A stretch of 64,000 nucleotides of DNA. It comes from Prauserella shujinwangii (GTDB taxonomy: Bacteria > Actinomycetota > Actinomycetes > Mycobacteriales > Pseudonocardiaceae). A model generated the notes under the pieces. The model saw only the letters and a list, made by a program, of their open reading frames with translations. It made no database searches and was not told the DNA's origin. Of the stretch, positions 1 to 6,067 are shown piece by piece. Positions within the stretch are counted from its first letter, which is position 1, and each line of letters begins with the position of its first letter. Position numbers and translations under genes: made by a program. The stretch spans positions 310,001 through 374,000 of the forward strand of contig NZ_PVNH01000005.1 of NCBI RefSeq assembly GCF_003001955.1, given 5' to 3'.

Positions 1-162
1 GTGGTGACCCACGCCCGCCCGCTGGCCGACGCGATCACGAAGCAGGCCGAACACACCGGCACCGACCTGCGCACGATCGAGCTGGTCAAGGACGTCGGCG
101 CGACCGAGGTGGAGGACCAGGGCATCCTCGACCGGCCGTCCTGGCACTGGCCGAAGCGCTAG
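1..162 (+). CDS. C-terminal fragment of an unrecognised protein
   Basis: The reading frame is open from the first base and stops at a TAG at 160-162, so 53 residues of a gene that starts before the window are visible. The fragment is hydrophilic, contains no membrane segment, and ends in the basic-aromatic string RPSWHWPKR. Codon third positions are GC-rich, as in the neighbours, which supports a real gene end. I do not recognise the family and give no function. A GTG at base 1 could in principle be a start, but a 53-residue free-standing protein is less likely than a truncated gene. Confidence 0.55.
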   Translation: MVTHARPLADAITKQAEHTGTDLRTIELVKDVGATEVEDQGILDRPSWHWPKR

Positions 163-226
163 TCCCCGGCGCGGGAGTGGTCGCTGTCGACAAGCCGACC
201 GCACCTGATTGAACTACCGTTGGTTC

Positions 227-634
227 ATGGCTTCGGGTGAGATCGACTTCCTGCTCCAGTCGTTCGTGGAAGCGGTCAACCTGGCGGACGATTTCTCGAT
301 CGAGATGACGCTCAGCGTGCCCGGAGGGGTGGTCAGCGGGGAGCTCGTCACGGCACAACGGTGGATGCGCGAGGTCGCGGCCACGCTCGAAACGGGCACC
401 TCGTCGCCGTCCGACCTGATCGCCGACGTCTACCGGGAGCAGGCGGCGATGTACGAGGCGCGGCGTGCCCAGCACAAGGGCTATCTCGAGGGCAAGAAGC
501 CACGGTTCCTCCACCTGCGGGACGCGAGCTGGATGATCGCGCCCGCGCCGCGTGGCCAGGGCGTGTTCTGGCGCGGCCTGCTCGGCGACGTGGGTGGGTG
601 GTCGCTCGGCCGGTTCGCGGCGGTCGCGGCATGA
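227..634 (+). CDS. GvpU-like gas vesicle accessory family protein
   Basis: Encodes 135 residues from ATG 227; an in-frame TTG at 209 is possible, but the ATG begins the family-like sequence MASGEIDFLLQSFVEA. The middle has the short beta-strand pattern IEMTLSVPGGVVSGELVTA, which resembles GvpU proteins of gas-vesicle loci; that assignment is from memory of the family and is moderate. No gas vesicle structural gene (gvpA) is in the window, so a role in flotation cannot be claimed. The stop codon overlaps the ATG of the following gene (ATGA at 631-634), indicating translational coupling with the YrhK-like membrane protein. Confidence 0.55.
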   Translation: MASGEIDFLLQSFVEAVNLADDFSIEMTLSVPGGVVSGELVTAQRWMREVAATLETGTSSPSDLIADVYREQAAMYEARRAQHKGYLEGKKPRFLHLRDASWMIAPAPRGQGVFWRGLLGDVGGWSLGRFAAVAA

Positions 635-921
635 GCCAGGACAGTGAGTCGAAGCCCGTCCAGCTCAAGTTCGGGCACGAGGAACTGGTGATCCGCCAGC
701 GCTACGAGGTCGCCAGCATCGTCAACGATCTGCTGATCGCGGTGTGGTTCGTGATCGGCAGCGTGTTGTTCTTCTCCGAGTCGACGGCCACCGCGGGCAC
801 GTGGCTGTTCCTGCTCGGCAGCGTGCAGCTGCTGATCCGCCCGGTCATCCGGCTGCGGCGGAGGGTTCACCTGCGCAGACTCGCCTCCGGTACCCCCACG
901 GAGACGGCTCGCGACTTCTGA
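631..921 (+). CDS. YrhK-like small membrane protein
   Basis: Encodes 96 residues. The N-terminal 25 residues are polar (FGHEELVIRQRYEVAS), followed by two hydrophobic segments at about 29-48 (LLIAVWFVIGSVLFF) and 53-70 (TWLFLLGSVQLLIRPVI), then a basic tail. This is the layout of the YrhK domain: a short motif followed by a two-helix membrane hairpin. Function is unknown in the family. The start is fixed by the 4-bp overlap with the preceding GvpU-like gene, with which it probably forms a two-gene operon. Confidence 0.65.
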   Translation: MSQDSESKPVQLKFGHEELVIRQRYEVASIVNDLLIAVWFVIGSVLFFSESTATAGTWLFLLGSVQLLIRPVIRLRRRVHLRRLASGTPTETARDF

Positions 922-1006
922 GTGATCGAACTTGGTTCCACGTGGAACCGCGAGGACACCGACGGGGACGGACCGAGGCCGCCGGCGTCCTCGCGGCGAA
1001 ACGCGC

Positions 1007-1240
1007 CTATTGCTGGCCGCGCTCGCGGATCTCCGCGTTCGTGGCTTCTTGCTCGGCGCGCTTGGCTTCCTCTTCCTTCTCGGCGACACGCTGCTGGGCC
1101 TCGGCCTTCTCCTGCTGCGCCTCGCCTTCACGCTGTGTGGAGTCCTGGCCGAAGACGGTGCCCGCGGTCTCCTTGACCCGGCCCTTGATGTCCTCGACCG
1201 CTCCCTTGATGCCTTCCTGCTGTTCGTCCCGGTTGCCCAC
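1007..1240 (-). CDS. CsbD-like stress-response protein
   Basis: Encodes 77 residues, highly charged, without a membrane segment. The first part (GIKGAVEDIKGRVKETAGTV) matches the CsbD family repeat, a small general-stress protein of unknown mechanism. The second half is a Glu/Gln/Ala/Lys-rich stretch predicted to be one long helix. A strong GAAGGAGG ribosome site on the complementary strand lies about 7-8 bases before GTG 1240; another GTG two codons upstream is possible. It is convergent with the YrhK-like gene and divergent from the DLW-39 gene. Confidence 0.75.
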   Translation of the reverse strand: MGNRDEQQEGIKGAVEDIKGRVKETAGTVFGQDSTQREGEAQQEKAEAQQRVAEKEEEAKRAEQEATNAEIRERGQQ

Positions 1241-1369
1241 GGACACCCCTCCTTCAGTAGTCCGCTGTCTTCTTGCACTACCCCTGATCGCCACCGTGTA
1301 AACGCGGCCCCTGGACAGTGCAGTAGCATCGCGAGTGCAGGGCTCAGTTGTCGTCGAGGAGGGCTTCCC

Positions 1370-1552
1370 GTGAAGAAGCTGTTGGCGCTCGCGGTCATCG
1401 CGGGCGGCGTGTTCTTCGTGATCAAGCGGAACAAGGACGCCAAGGCGGAGGCGGACCTGTGGCGCGAAGCCACGGCTCCGGCCGAGCGTGTGACCTCCCC
1501 GAACGGCAGCACGCCTGCCAGGGCGGGCTCGGACGCGGCCCGCAACAACTGA
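1370..1552 (+). CDS. DLW-39 family protein
   Basis: Encodes 60 residues from GTG 1370, preceded by GAGGAGGG. The N-terminus is MKKLLALAVIAGGVFFVIKR, a single hydrophobic helix, followed by KAEADLWREATAP containing the Asp-Leu-Trp motif that names the family. The protein is a single-pass membrane or secreted peptide of unknown function. Family members are typically found close to gyrA and the tRNA-Ile/tRNA-Ala genes of actinobacteria; here the gene ends 31 bp before tRNA-Ala, which supports both the identification and the origin-proximal location. Confidence 0.85.
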   Translation: MKKLLALAVIAGGVFFVIKRNKDAKAEADLWREATAPAERVTSPNGSTPARAGSDAARNN

Positions 1553-1583
1553 GACCCCCGTGGGCGCCCGGCGCCCATGGCCC

Positions 1584-1656
1584 GGGGCTGTAGCTCAATT
1601 GGTAGAGCGCCGCTTTTGCAAGGCGGAGGTCAGGGGTTCGATTCCCCTCAGCTCCA
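1584..1656 (+). tRNA. tRNA-Ala (anticodon TGC)
   Basis: A complete 73-nt cloverleaf. The acceptor arm GGGGCTG (1584-1590) pairs with CAGCTCC (1649-1655), with discriminator A at 1656. The anticodon loop TTTGCAA has anticodon TGC at 1617-1619, and the T arm contains TTCGATT. The following bases are CCCA, so CCA is not encoded directly after the discriminator. Its 3' 42 bases are part of the 47-bp direct repeat bounding the mobile element, so the present 3' half is contributed by the integrated element, which keeps the tRNA intact. Confidence 0.97.
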
Positions 1657-1661
1657 CCCAG
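1615..1661 (+). repeat. attL: 47-bp core repeat, integrase-proximal
   Basis: Identical over 47 bases to 18378-18424. It covers the tRNA-Ala anticodon loop, variable loop, T arm and acceptor 3' strand plus five bases beyond the discriminator. Identity ends at 1661; outside the core the flanks differ (1614 T versus 18377 A; 1662 C versus 18425 G). Strand exchange would occur within it, probably in the anticodon-loop portion as for other tRNA-using tyrosine integrases. Confidence 0.93.
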
Positions 1662-1677
1662 CCTGACCAGGCTTTTT
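1660..1677 (+). terminator. Intrinsic terminator of tRNA-Ala, lying inside the mobile element
   Basis: AGCCTG and CAGGCT form a 6-bp stem with a 2-nt loop, and the stem runs into a five-T tract at 1673-1677. This is a classical factor-independent terminator. All but its first two bases are on the element side of the 47-bp core repeat. The corresponding sequence beside the right-hand repeat begins GGCTGAACTGG and has no T tract, so the element appears to bring a replacement terminator for the tRNA. Confidence 0.75.
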
Positions 1678-1706
1678 AGCCTGAATCTTCTCTTGTGTCT
1701 CGGTGT

Positions 1707-1728
1707 GATGGGACCCACGATGGGTGCG
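1707..1728 (+). repeat. Subterminal 22-bp repeat, left copy
   Basis: GATGGGACCCACGATGGGTG begins a 22-bp segment that recurs at the right end (18262-18283) with only the two central bases changed. It contains inverted half-sites ACCCA and TGGGT around a 3-bp centre. It lies between attL and the integrase start (16 bp upstream of the GTG), which suggests an arm-type integrase or excisionase binding site, possibly also controlling integrase transcription. Function is inferred. Confidence 0.6.
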
Positions 1729-1743
1729 GGTACTCTGTAAGTC

Positions 1744-3081
1744 GTGGCCAGGCGTCCCCAGCGGCAGGGCCGCGCCAAGGGCACCATCGAGCGGCGCGGC
1801 AACTCGCTGCGCGTCAAGGTTTACGCAGGGCTTGACCCGCTGACCGGCAAGCGCATGTACCTGCGCGAGTCGACAACCGACGAGAAGGAAGCCGAGCGCA
1901 TCCTTACCAAGCTCGTCGCGCAGGTCGACGCCGAGCGCCACGCCAAGACCAACGCGACGCTCAGCGTGGCCATCGACGAGTGGCTGAAGACGCTCGAGGT
2001 CGAGGACAGCACGCGCGAGACCTACGAGATGTACGCGCGTCGCTACATCAAACCAGTGCTCGGCGACAAGCCGATCGGAAAGATCACGGCACGAGTCCTT
2101 GAGCAGCTCTACGCGGAGCTCCGACGGTGCCGGGCGCGGTGCGACGGTACGCCGTTCGTCGAGCACCGGGTCGAAGGCGAGCACGAGTGTCGGCAGGTGC
2201 AGCACCGTCGGCCGCCCGGTAGGCCGCCAGCCGGTGGATACCCGCCGCACGACTGCGAGCAGACCGGCTGCAAGGTCGTCGAGTGCCAGCAGCATGAGTG
2301 CAGGCCGTTGGGAAACGCGACGATCTCGAAGCTGCACTTCATGCTCAGCGGCACCTTCTCGGCAGCCAAGCGCTGGGACTGGGTCGAGAGCAACCCCGCC
2401 GAGGTGGCACGGAAGCCGCGGCAGCCAGCCCCGCAGCCGACGCCGCCGACGGTCGAAGAAGCCACGAGGATCATCGACGAGGCGTGGAAGCAGGACGAGA
2501 GCTGGGGCACGCTCGTGTGGCTGGTCATGGTCACGGGCATGCGCCGCGCTGAGGTACTGGCTCTGCGCTGGACAGACGTCGACCTCGCGAGTGGCTATAT
2601 CTCCATCCGCCGCAACTACGTTCGCGCCGCTGGTCGCTCTGTCGAGAAGGAGACGAAGACGCACCGGATGCGCCGAGTCTCACTCGACCCGGCAACAGTC
2701 GAGGTGCTGCAAGAGCACCGCGCCCGCTACGAGGCCGCGATGCGGCAGCTCGACGTCGAGCCGGTGAAGGACGCGTTCTTGTTCTCGTACGAGCCGATGT
2801 GCGACCGCCCGTACGACCCGAGCGGGGTCACGCACCGCTACGCGCGCATGTGCGCCAGCCTGGGTATCGATAGCCATCTGCACGCGCTACGGCACTACTC
2901 AGCGACGGAGCTGCTCACCGCCGGCGTCGACCTCCGTACGGTCGCCGGCCGCCTCGGCCATGCTGGCGGCGGCGCGACGACGCTGCGGGTTTATGCGGCG
3001 TGGGTCGGCGAGGCCGACCGCCGGGCTGCCGACATTCTCGGTCGCCGCATGCGGCGACCGCCGAGGGGCGGAGGTCAATGA
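1744..3081 (+). CDS. int: Tyrosine site-specific integrase with Cys/His-rich insertion
   Basis: Encodes 445 residues from GTG 1744, 82 bp inside the left att repeat. An N-terminal arm-binding region (about 1-65) and SAM-like core-binding domain (about 70-125) precede the catalytic domain (about 232-435). The catalytic set is visible: R267 in TGMRRAE, H380 and R383 in HALRH, H406 in GRLGH and nucleophile Y417 in LRVYAAW. Between the core-binding and catalytic parts lies an insertion (about 128-188) with C129, C133, H141, H147, C149, H169, C171, C176, C181, H184 and C186, spaced like one or more zinc sites. It should integrate and, with an excisionase, excise the element at tRNA-Ala. Third-position GC is lower than in the chromosomal neighbours, as expected for acquired DNA. 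Confidence 0.95.
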   Translation: MARRPQRQGRAKGTIERRGNSLRVKVYAGLDPLTGKRMYLRESTTDEKEAERILTKLVAQVDAERHAKTNATLSVAIDEWLKTLEVEDSTRETYEMYARRYIKPVLGDKPIGKITARVLEQLYAELRRCRARCDGTPFVEHRVEGEHECRQVQHRRPPGRPPAGGYPPHDCEQTGCKVVECQQHECRPLGNATISKLHFMLSGTFSAAKRWDWVESNPAEVARKPRQPAPQPTPPTVEEATRIIDEAWKQDESWGTLVWLVMVTGMRRAEVLALRWTDVDLASGYISIRRNYVRAAGRSVEKETKTHRMRRVSLDPATVEVLQEHRARYEAAMRQLDVEPVKDAFLFSYEPMCDRPYDPSGVTHRYARMCASLGIDSHLHALRHYSATELLTAGVDLRTVAGRLGHAGGGATTLRVYAAWVGEADRRAADILGRRMRRPPRGGGQ

Positions 3082-3206
3082 TCCAGAGTGGTATAGCTGC
3101 TTCTCGCCCGGCCTCGGACACGAATGCACGCTCGTTCAGCGGCGTTTCCCGAACGTGTAATGCACCCGGGGGCACGCGCGAAAGAAGTGGTGTGGAACTG
3201 GGCGAT

Positions 3207-3737
3207 ATGGCGAGTTGGTCGGCAGCAGGAGTGGCCACCATTGCCGCAGCCGCAGCCGGACTGCAGGCTCGAAGCGCTCGTCGGCAGGTGTCTGCGGCGG
3301 AAAGGCAGGCCGATGCCGCCGCCGAGCAGGTAGCGATCATGCGGGACGAGCTGAACGAGCGCGCCGGACCATCCTTCGTTGTTGATGAGGCCATGGACGC
3401 TCACCCCCGCGAGCTTGGCTTCTTCGGGTGCAGGGTCACGGTACGGATGACCACGGGGCCACGGCTGCGCTCGATCGTGGTCACTGCACACGGCAGCGAG
3501 ATTGCCGGTCTCGCCAATCACCATGGCATGTCGGCCCCAAACCCGTACGTCGTGCCTGACGTCCGGCCTGGCGGCACGTTCACCTGCTATTTGGCCTGCG
3601 AAGACGGTTACGTGGGCACCGTCGGCAGCCTCGACCTCACGTGCACCGAAGAAGGTGGCGCCCAAGCTCGGACATGGGACCGTGCTGTCGGATTCACGAT
3701 TGCTCGCGACGCATCACCCAGTCGAAAAGTGTGGTGA
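3207..3737 (+). CDS. Hypothetical membrane-anchored protein of the element
   Basis: Encodes 176 residues from ATG 3207; the frame is open further upstream (to about 3000) but that part lacks coding character. The N-terminus has a weakly hydrophobic helix (SAAGVATIAAAAAGLQ, about 4-20), then a heptad-like region (AAERQADAAAEQVAIMRDEL) that could be a coiled coil, and then a compact domain rich in beta-prone residues (about 60-165). Anchoring, a coiled-coil stalk and a cytoplasmic domain are plausible. I recognise no family. It sits alone between the integrase and the convergent HAD hydrolase. Confidence 0.5.
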   Translation: MASWSAAGVATIAAAAAGLQARSARRQVSAAERQADAAAEQVAIMRDELNERAGPSFVVDEAMDAHPRELGFFGCRVTVRMTTGPRLRSIVVTAHGSEIAGLANHHGMSAPNPYVVPDVRPGGTFTCYLACEDGYVGTVGSLDLTCTEEGGAQARTWDRAVGFTIARDASPSRKVW

Positions 3738-4001
3738 ACATTGCCGCGGTTCAGTCGTCCAGGCACTGGGTCTCCCTCTGGCTCGAACTGCGCTACGTAG
3801 AGGCCCCAGTGCCTTCCAGTCATTAGCTGTGGCCGTCCGTCGGCGAGTAAGTCGAGGCACTCGTCAACGGTCCAGTCCTGACAGGACATCAGACGATGAC
3901 TCTCGTACACGAGGTGAGGCTACGGGCCGGTAGGTGAAGCAGGAATCACGAGCCGCCGGTGCGCCTGTGTCAAGCTAGGTGCGGGGCCGTGCAGACCCGT
4001 G
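3738..4001. other. Intergenic stretch between convergent genes
   Basis: 264 bp between the 3207-3737 gene and the convergent HAD gene. A reverse-strand frame at 3608-3910 could encode about 100 residues starting MYESHRLMSCQDWTVDECLD, but it overlaps the end of the upstream gene and has no visible ribosome site, so it is at best a gene remnant. No convincing terminator hairpin or repeat is seen. Confidence 0.3.
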
Positions 4002-4676
4002 TTACTGCGGAGCGGGCCAGGCCAAAGCAAGTTCGCTCAGCTGATCAGTGACTGCGTCAGCTCCTCGACGCTGCAGGCGCTCACGTTTACCCGGTTTGTT
4101 CGCGTATCCAACGACGGAGGTACCGGCAGCGCGAGCGGCGTCGACGTCTGCCTCTGAGTCGCCGATCATCACGCACGTTGCCGACGGCGCGCACAGTGTC
4201 TCCATGGCCTGACGCAACAGGAACGGTGCGGGTTTGAGTAGCTCTACGTCGGCAGCTTCACGAGCGTTGACGTAATCGATAAGGCCCGAGAGACCGTGGA
4301 TGTCGACGTAACGGCGTACAGCCGCCGCTGAGTTGTTGCTGACAATAGCGATGACGTGGCCAGCCGCAACGAGCGATTTGATGGCAGCTTTTGCACCTGC
4401 TGTTTCAGGTGCCGTGGTGACTGCATCGAGTTCAAGTTCGCGAAACCGAGACTCGACAGTTTGCGCGGTGGCGGTGTCGATCTTGTTCGCGTAGCGCAGC
4501 ACGTCGAAGGGATCGTGTGCTGCGGCGACGTCGTCGGGCATGTCCGGGCCGACCAGTTTCTTCAGCTCATCGGCCGCGGCGCGGTCGCTGAGCTCGCCGC
4601 CGAACACCGCGCACACCGGGCCGTCGAAGTCGAGCAAGATGTGCTTGTGGCGCGCGACAAGCTCGGCTGGCGTCAC
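4002..4676 (-). CDS. HAD-superfamily hydrolase (phosphatase-like)
   Basis: Encodes 224 residues with all haloacid dehalogenase motifs: motif I LLDFDGPV with nucleophile D16 and acid/base D18, motif II IVSNNS, a lysine in ELLKPAP consistent with motif III, and motif IV GDSEADVDAA. The order and spacing match small phosphatases with a helical cap. A phosphate-ester substrate is expected but its identity cannot be read from sequence. The gene begins within the last four bases of the GntR gene (ATGA, 4673-4676), so the two are translationally coupled; the hydrolase may act on the ligand sensed by the regulator, which is inference. Confidence 0.88.
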   Translation of the reverse strand: MTPAELVARHKHILLDFDGPVCAVFGGELSDRAAADELKKLVGPDMPDDVAAAHDPFDVLRYANKIDTATAQTVESRFRELELDAVTTAPETAGAKAAIKSLVAAGHVIAIVSNNSAAAVRRYVDIHGLSGLIDYVNAREAADVELLKPAPFLLRQAMETLCAPSATCVMIGDSEADVDAARAAGTSVVGYANKPGKRERLQRRGADAVTDQLSELALAWPAPQ

Positions 4677-5512
4677 GGTTTAAGCTCCCGTGCGACCGTC
4701 GTCCACAGGCTCTCGAACCACATGGCCGACTGGTCGACGAACTGTGCACTCATCGACTCGGGTTCGTCGTTGGCGTGGTGGAACAGCACCGCGTCCTTGC
4801 CCATGAGGTCCCACATGGGGACCCGCTCACCGTCGAGTTGGACGGCGTGATGCGTCACCGGGTAGTAGCCGAAGAAGGCCTCGGCACCGTTGATGACGTA
4901 GAGCTTGAACAGCGGCACGGCCGGGAAGGCGCGGACCTCGGCATGAGCGTCTTCGACGATTCGGAGCTCGCCGAGCTCGTTGATCGCATCAACTATCGCG
5001 AAGGTGTGGCGCTTGGAGATGCCGGCCGCACGTTCTCGAAAGGCCGGGCTGTCCCCTAGGTCGTCAACGCGTGCGGGGAGCGTCCACGGAGTCGAGGTGT
5101 CAGGAACGAGAAGGCGAACGCGGATCGAGGCTGGACGTAGTCGACCAGCACGGACCTTGTCGATCGGCTCTGTGATGGCGCCGTGCAGAGTCTCACCGGA
5201 GAAGCCCGCAAAGTCGACCGACACGTGCGGTTCCTCGAAGGCGCGCTCAAGGTGTGGGCGGAGCCCAACCGGACGCTCGGTGCGCTCCCGCACATAGACG
5301 CCGCTGCCCTGCCGGGAAACGACCAGCCCCTCATCACGCAGCAGGCGTATCGCCTGCTGGACAGTCATGCGGGCGACGCCGAACCGCTTTGCGAGGTCAG
5401 GCCCCGAAGGAAGCTTCTCACCCGGCTGAAACGACCTGGTCAGGATCGCGGCGCGTAGTGCGTTCGCGACCTGCTGATAGGGCGGCCGAGGGTCGTCGGG
5501 GTCGAGCTCCAT
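4673..5512 (-). CDS. GntR-family transcriptional regulator of the element
   Basis: Encodes 279 residues. A winged helix-turn-helix of GntR type occupies about 10-76 (PYQQVANALRAAILT, GEKLPSGPDLAKRFGVARMT, DEGLVVSRQGSGVYV). The C-terminal 200 residues form an effector region that I do not match clearly to UTRA or FCD. Regulators of this class control excision and transfer in actinomycete elements (for example KorSA of pSAM2). The 208 bp upstream, up to the HTH gene at 5720, contain the palindromic operator cluster described separately, so this protein probably represses both its own promoter and the divergent transfer operon. Confidence 0.88.
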   Translation of the reverse strand: MELDPDDPRPPYQQVANALRAAILTRSFQPGEKLPSGPDLAKRFGVARMTVQQAIRLLRDEGLVVSRQGSGVYVRERTERPVGLRPHLERAFEEPHVSVDFAGFSGETLHGAITEPIDKVRAGRLRPASIRVRLLVPDTSTPWTLPARVDDLGDSPAFRERAAGISKRHTFAIVDAINELGELRIVEDAHAEVRAFPAVPLFKLYVINGAEAFFGYYPVTHHAVQLDGERVPMWDLMGKDAVLFHHANDEPESMSAQFVDQSAMWFESLWTTVARELKP

Positions 5513-5545
5513 GCACTCACCTTATATGTCAACCCACTCGCCACG

Positions 5546-5617
5546 CTAGGCAGCCTAGACAAGCTATTGACATGTCTAGCCATGCTGGGTAACTTCAAAC
5601 ATGGCTAGGCAACCTAG
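5546..5617 (+). promoter_or_regulatory. Transfer-operon promoter embedded in a palindromic operator cluster
   Basis: A near-ideal housekeeping promoter reads rightward: TTGACA (5567-5572), a 17-bp spacer, then TAACTT (5590-5595). It is surrounded by related palindromes: CTAGGCAGCCTAG (5546-5558), the pair CTAGACA/TGTCTAG (5555-5561 and 5573-5579) flanking the -35 box, and CTAGGCAACCTAG (5605-5617) just after the expected start point. Such a set of CTAG-containing sites is what a GntR dimer would bind, and would shut off the promoter. On the other strand, TTGACA followed by ATATAAG lies 10-20 bp before the regulator ATG at 5512, consistent with autoregulation. Confidence 0.8.
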
Positions 5618-5719
5618 CAAGGCAGTGCAAGGTGGCTCAGCCGGTGGAACTGGCCAAGTGACGGCCCAGGTGGGGAGGCAGCCCCACCTGGGCCCCGCAT
5701 CGGGAGATTCGGAGACCCA

Positions 5720-6067
5720 ATGCAGTCCCAAAGTACGACAGCGACGAGCCCGACGGCTGTTGGCGGCAAGCAGACGCGTGAACTCATGCGCAGCGCCGCC
5801 CTCCGTAGCGCCATCGAGAAGCGCGCGTCAGGCGTGCCGACGTACACCGTGCCGGAGGCGGCAGCGCTTCTGAGCATTTCCCAGGAGTACCTGTACCGGC
5901 TGATCCAAGCCGACATGTTCCCAGCTGTTCACATGCGCATCGGACGCAACCAGGGCCGGTACATCGTGCCCGCCAAGGTAGTCGAGGACTTGCTCAACGA
6001 TGCCGCACAGCGCGTCGACAGTCTTGACCTCGCCGCATGGAACGAGCGTCCTGGGGGTGCGGCGTGA
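5720..6067 (+). CDS. xis: Excisionase-like helix-turn-helix protein
   Basis: Encodes 115 residues from ATG 5720, after a weak GGAGA. The central part has the MerR/excisionase-type HTH layout: YTVPEAAALLSISQEYLYRL, followed by a short wing (IGRNQGRYIVPAKVVEDLL). Its size and position in front of the transfer genes suit either an excisionase or a small transcription regulator. It is the first full gene after the operator-controlled promoter. Its stop overlaps the GTG of the coupling protein gene (6064-6067). Confidence 0.7.
   Translation: MQSQSTTATSPTAVGGKQTRELMRSAALRSAIEKRASGVPTYTVPEAAALLSISQEYLYRLIQADMFPAVHMRIGRNQGRYIVPAKVVEDLLNDAAQRVDSLDLAAWNERPGGAA

Noticed and set aside
3608-3910. Reverse-strand frame of about 100 codons starting MYESHRLMSC
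   Set aside because: It overlaps the end of the forward gene, lacks a ribosome site, and its second half is a shadow of that gene. It may be a decayed fragment but cannot be supported as a gene.
5601-5873. Forward frame starting at ATG 5601 right after the transfer promoter
   Set aside because: The ATG lies inside an operator palindrome, the frame runs through the start of the HTH gene in another frame, and its residues are Arg/Ser-rich without domain features.
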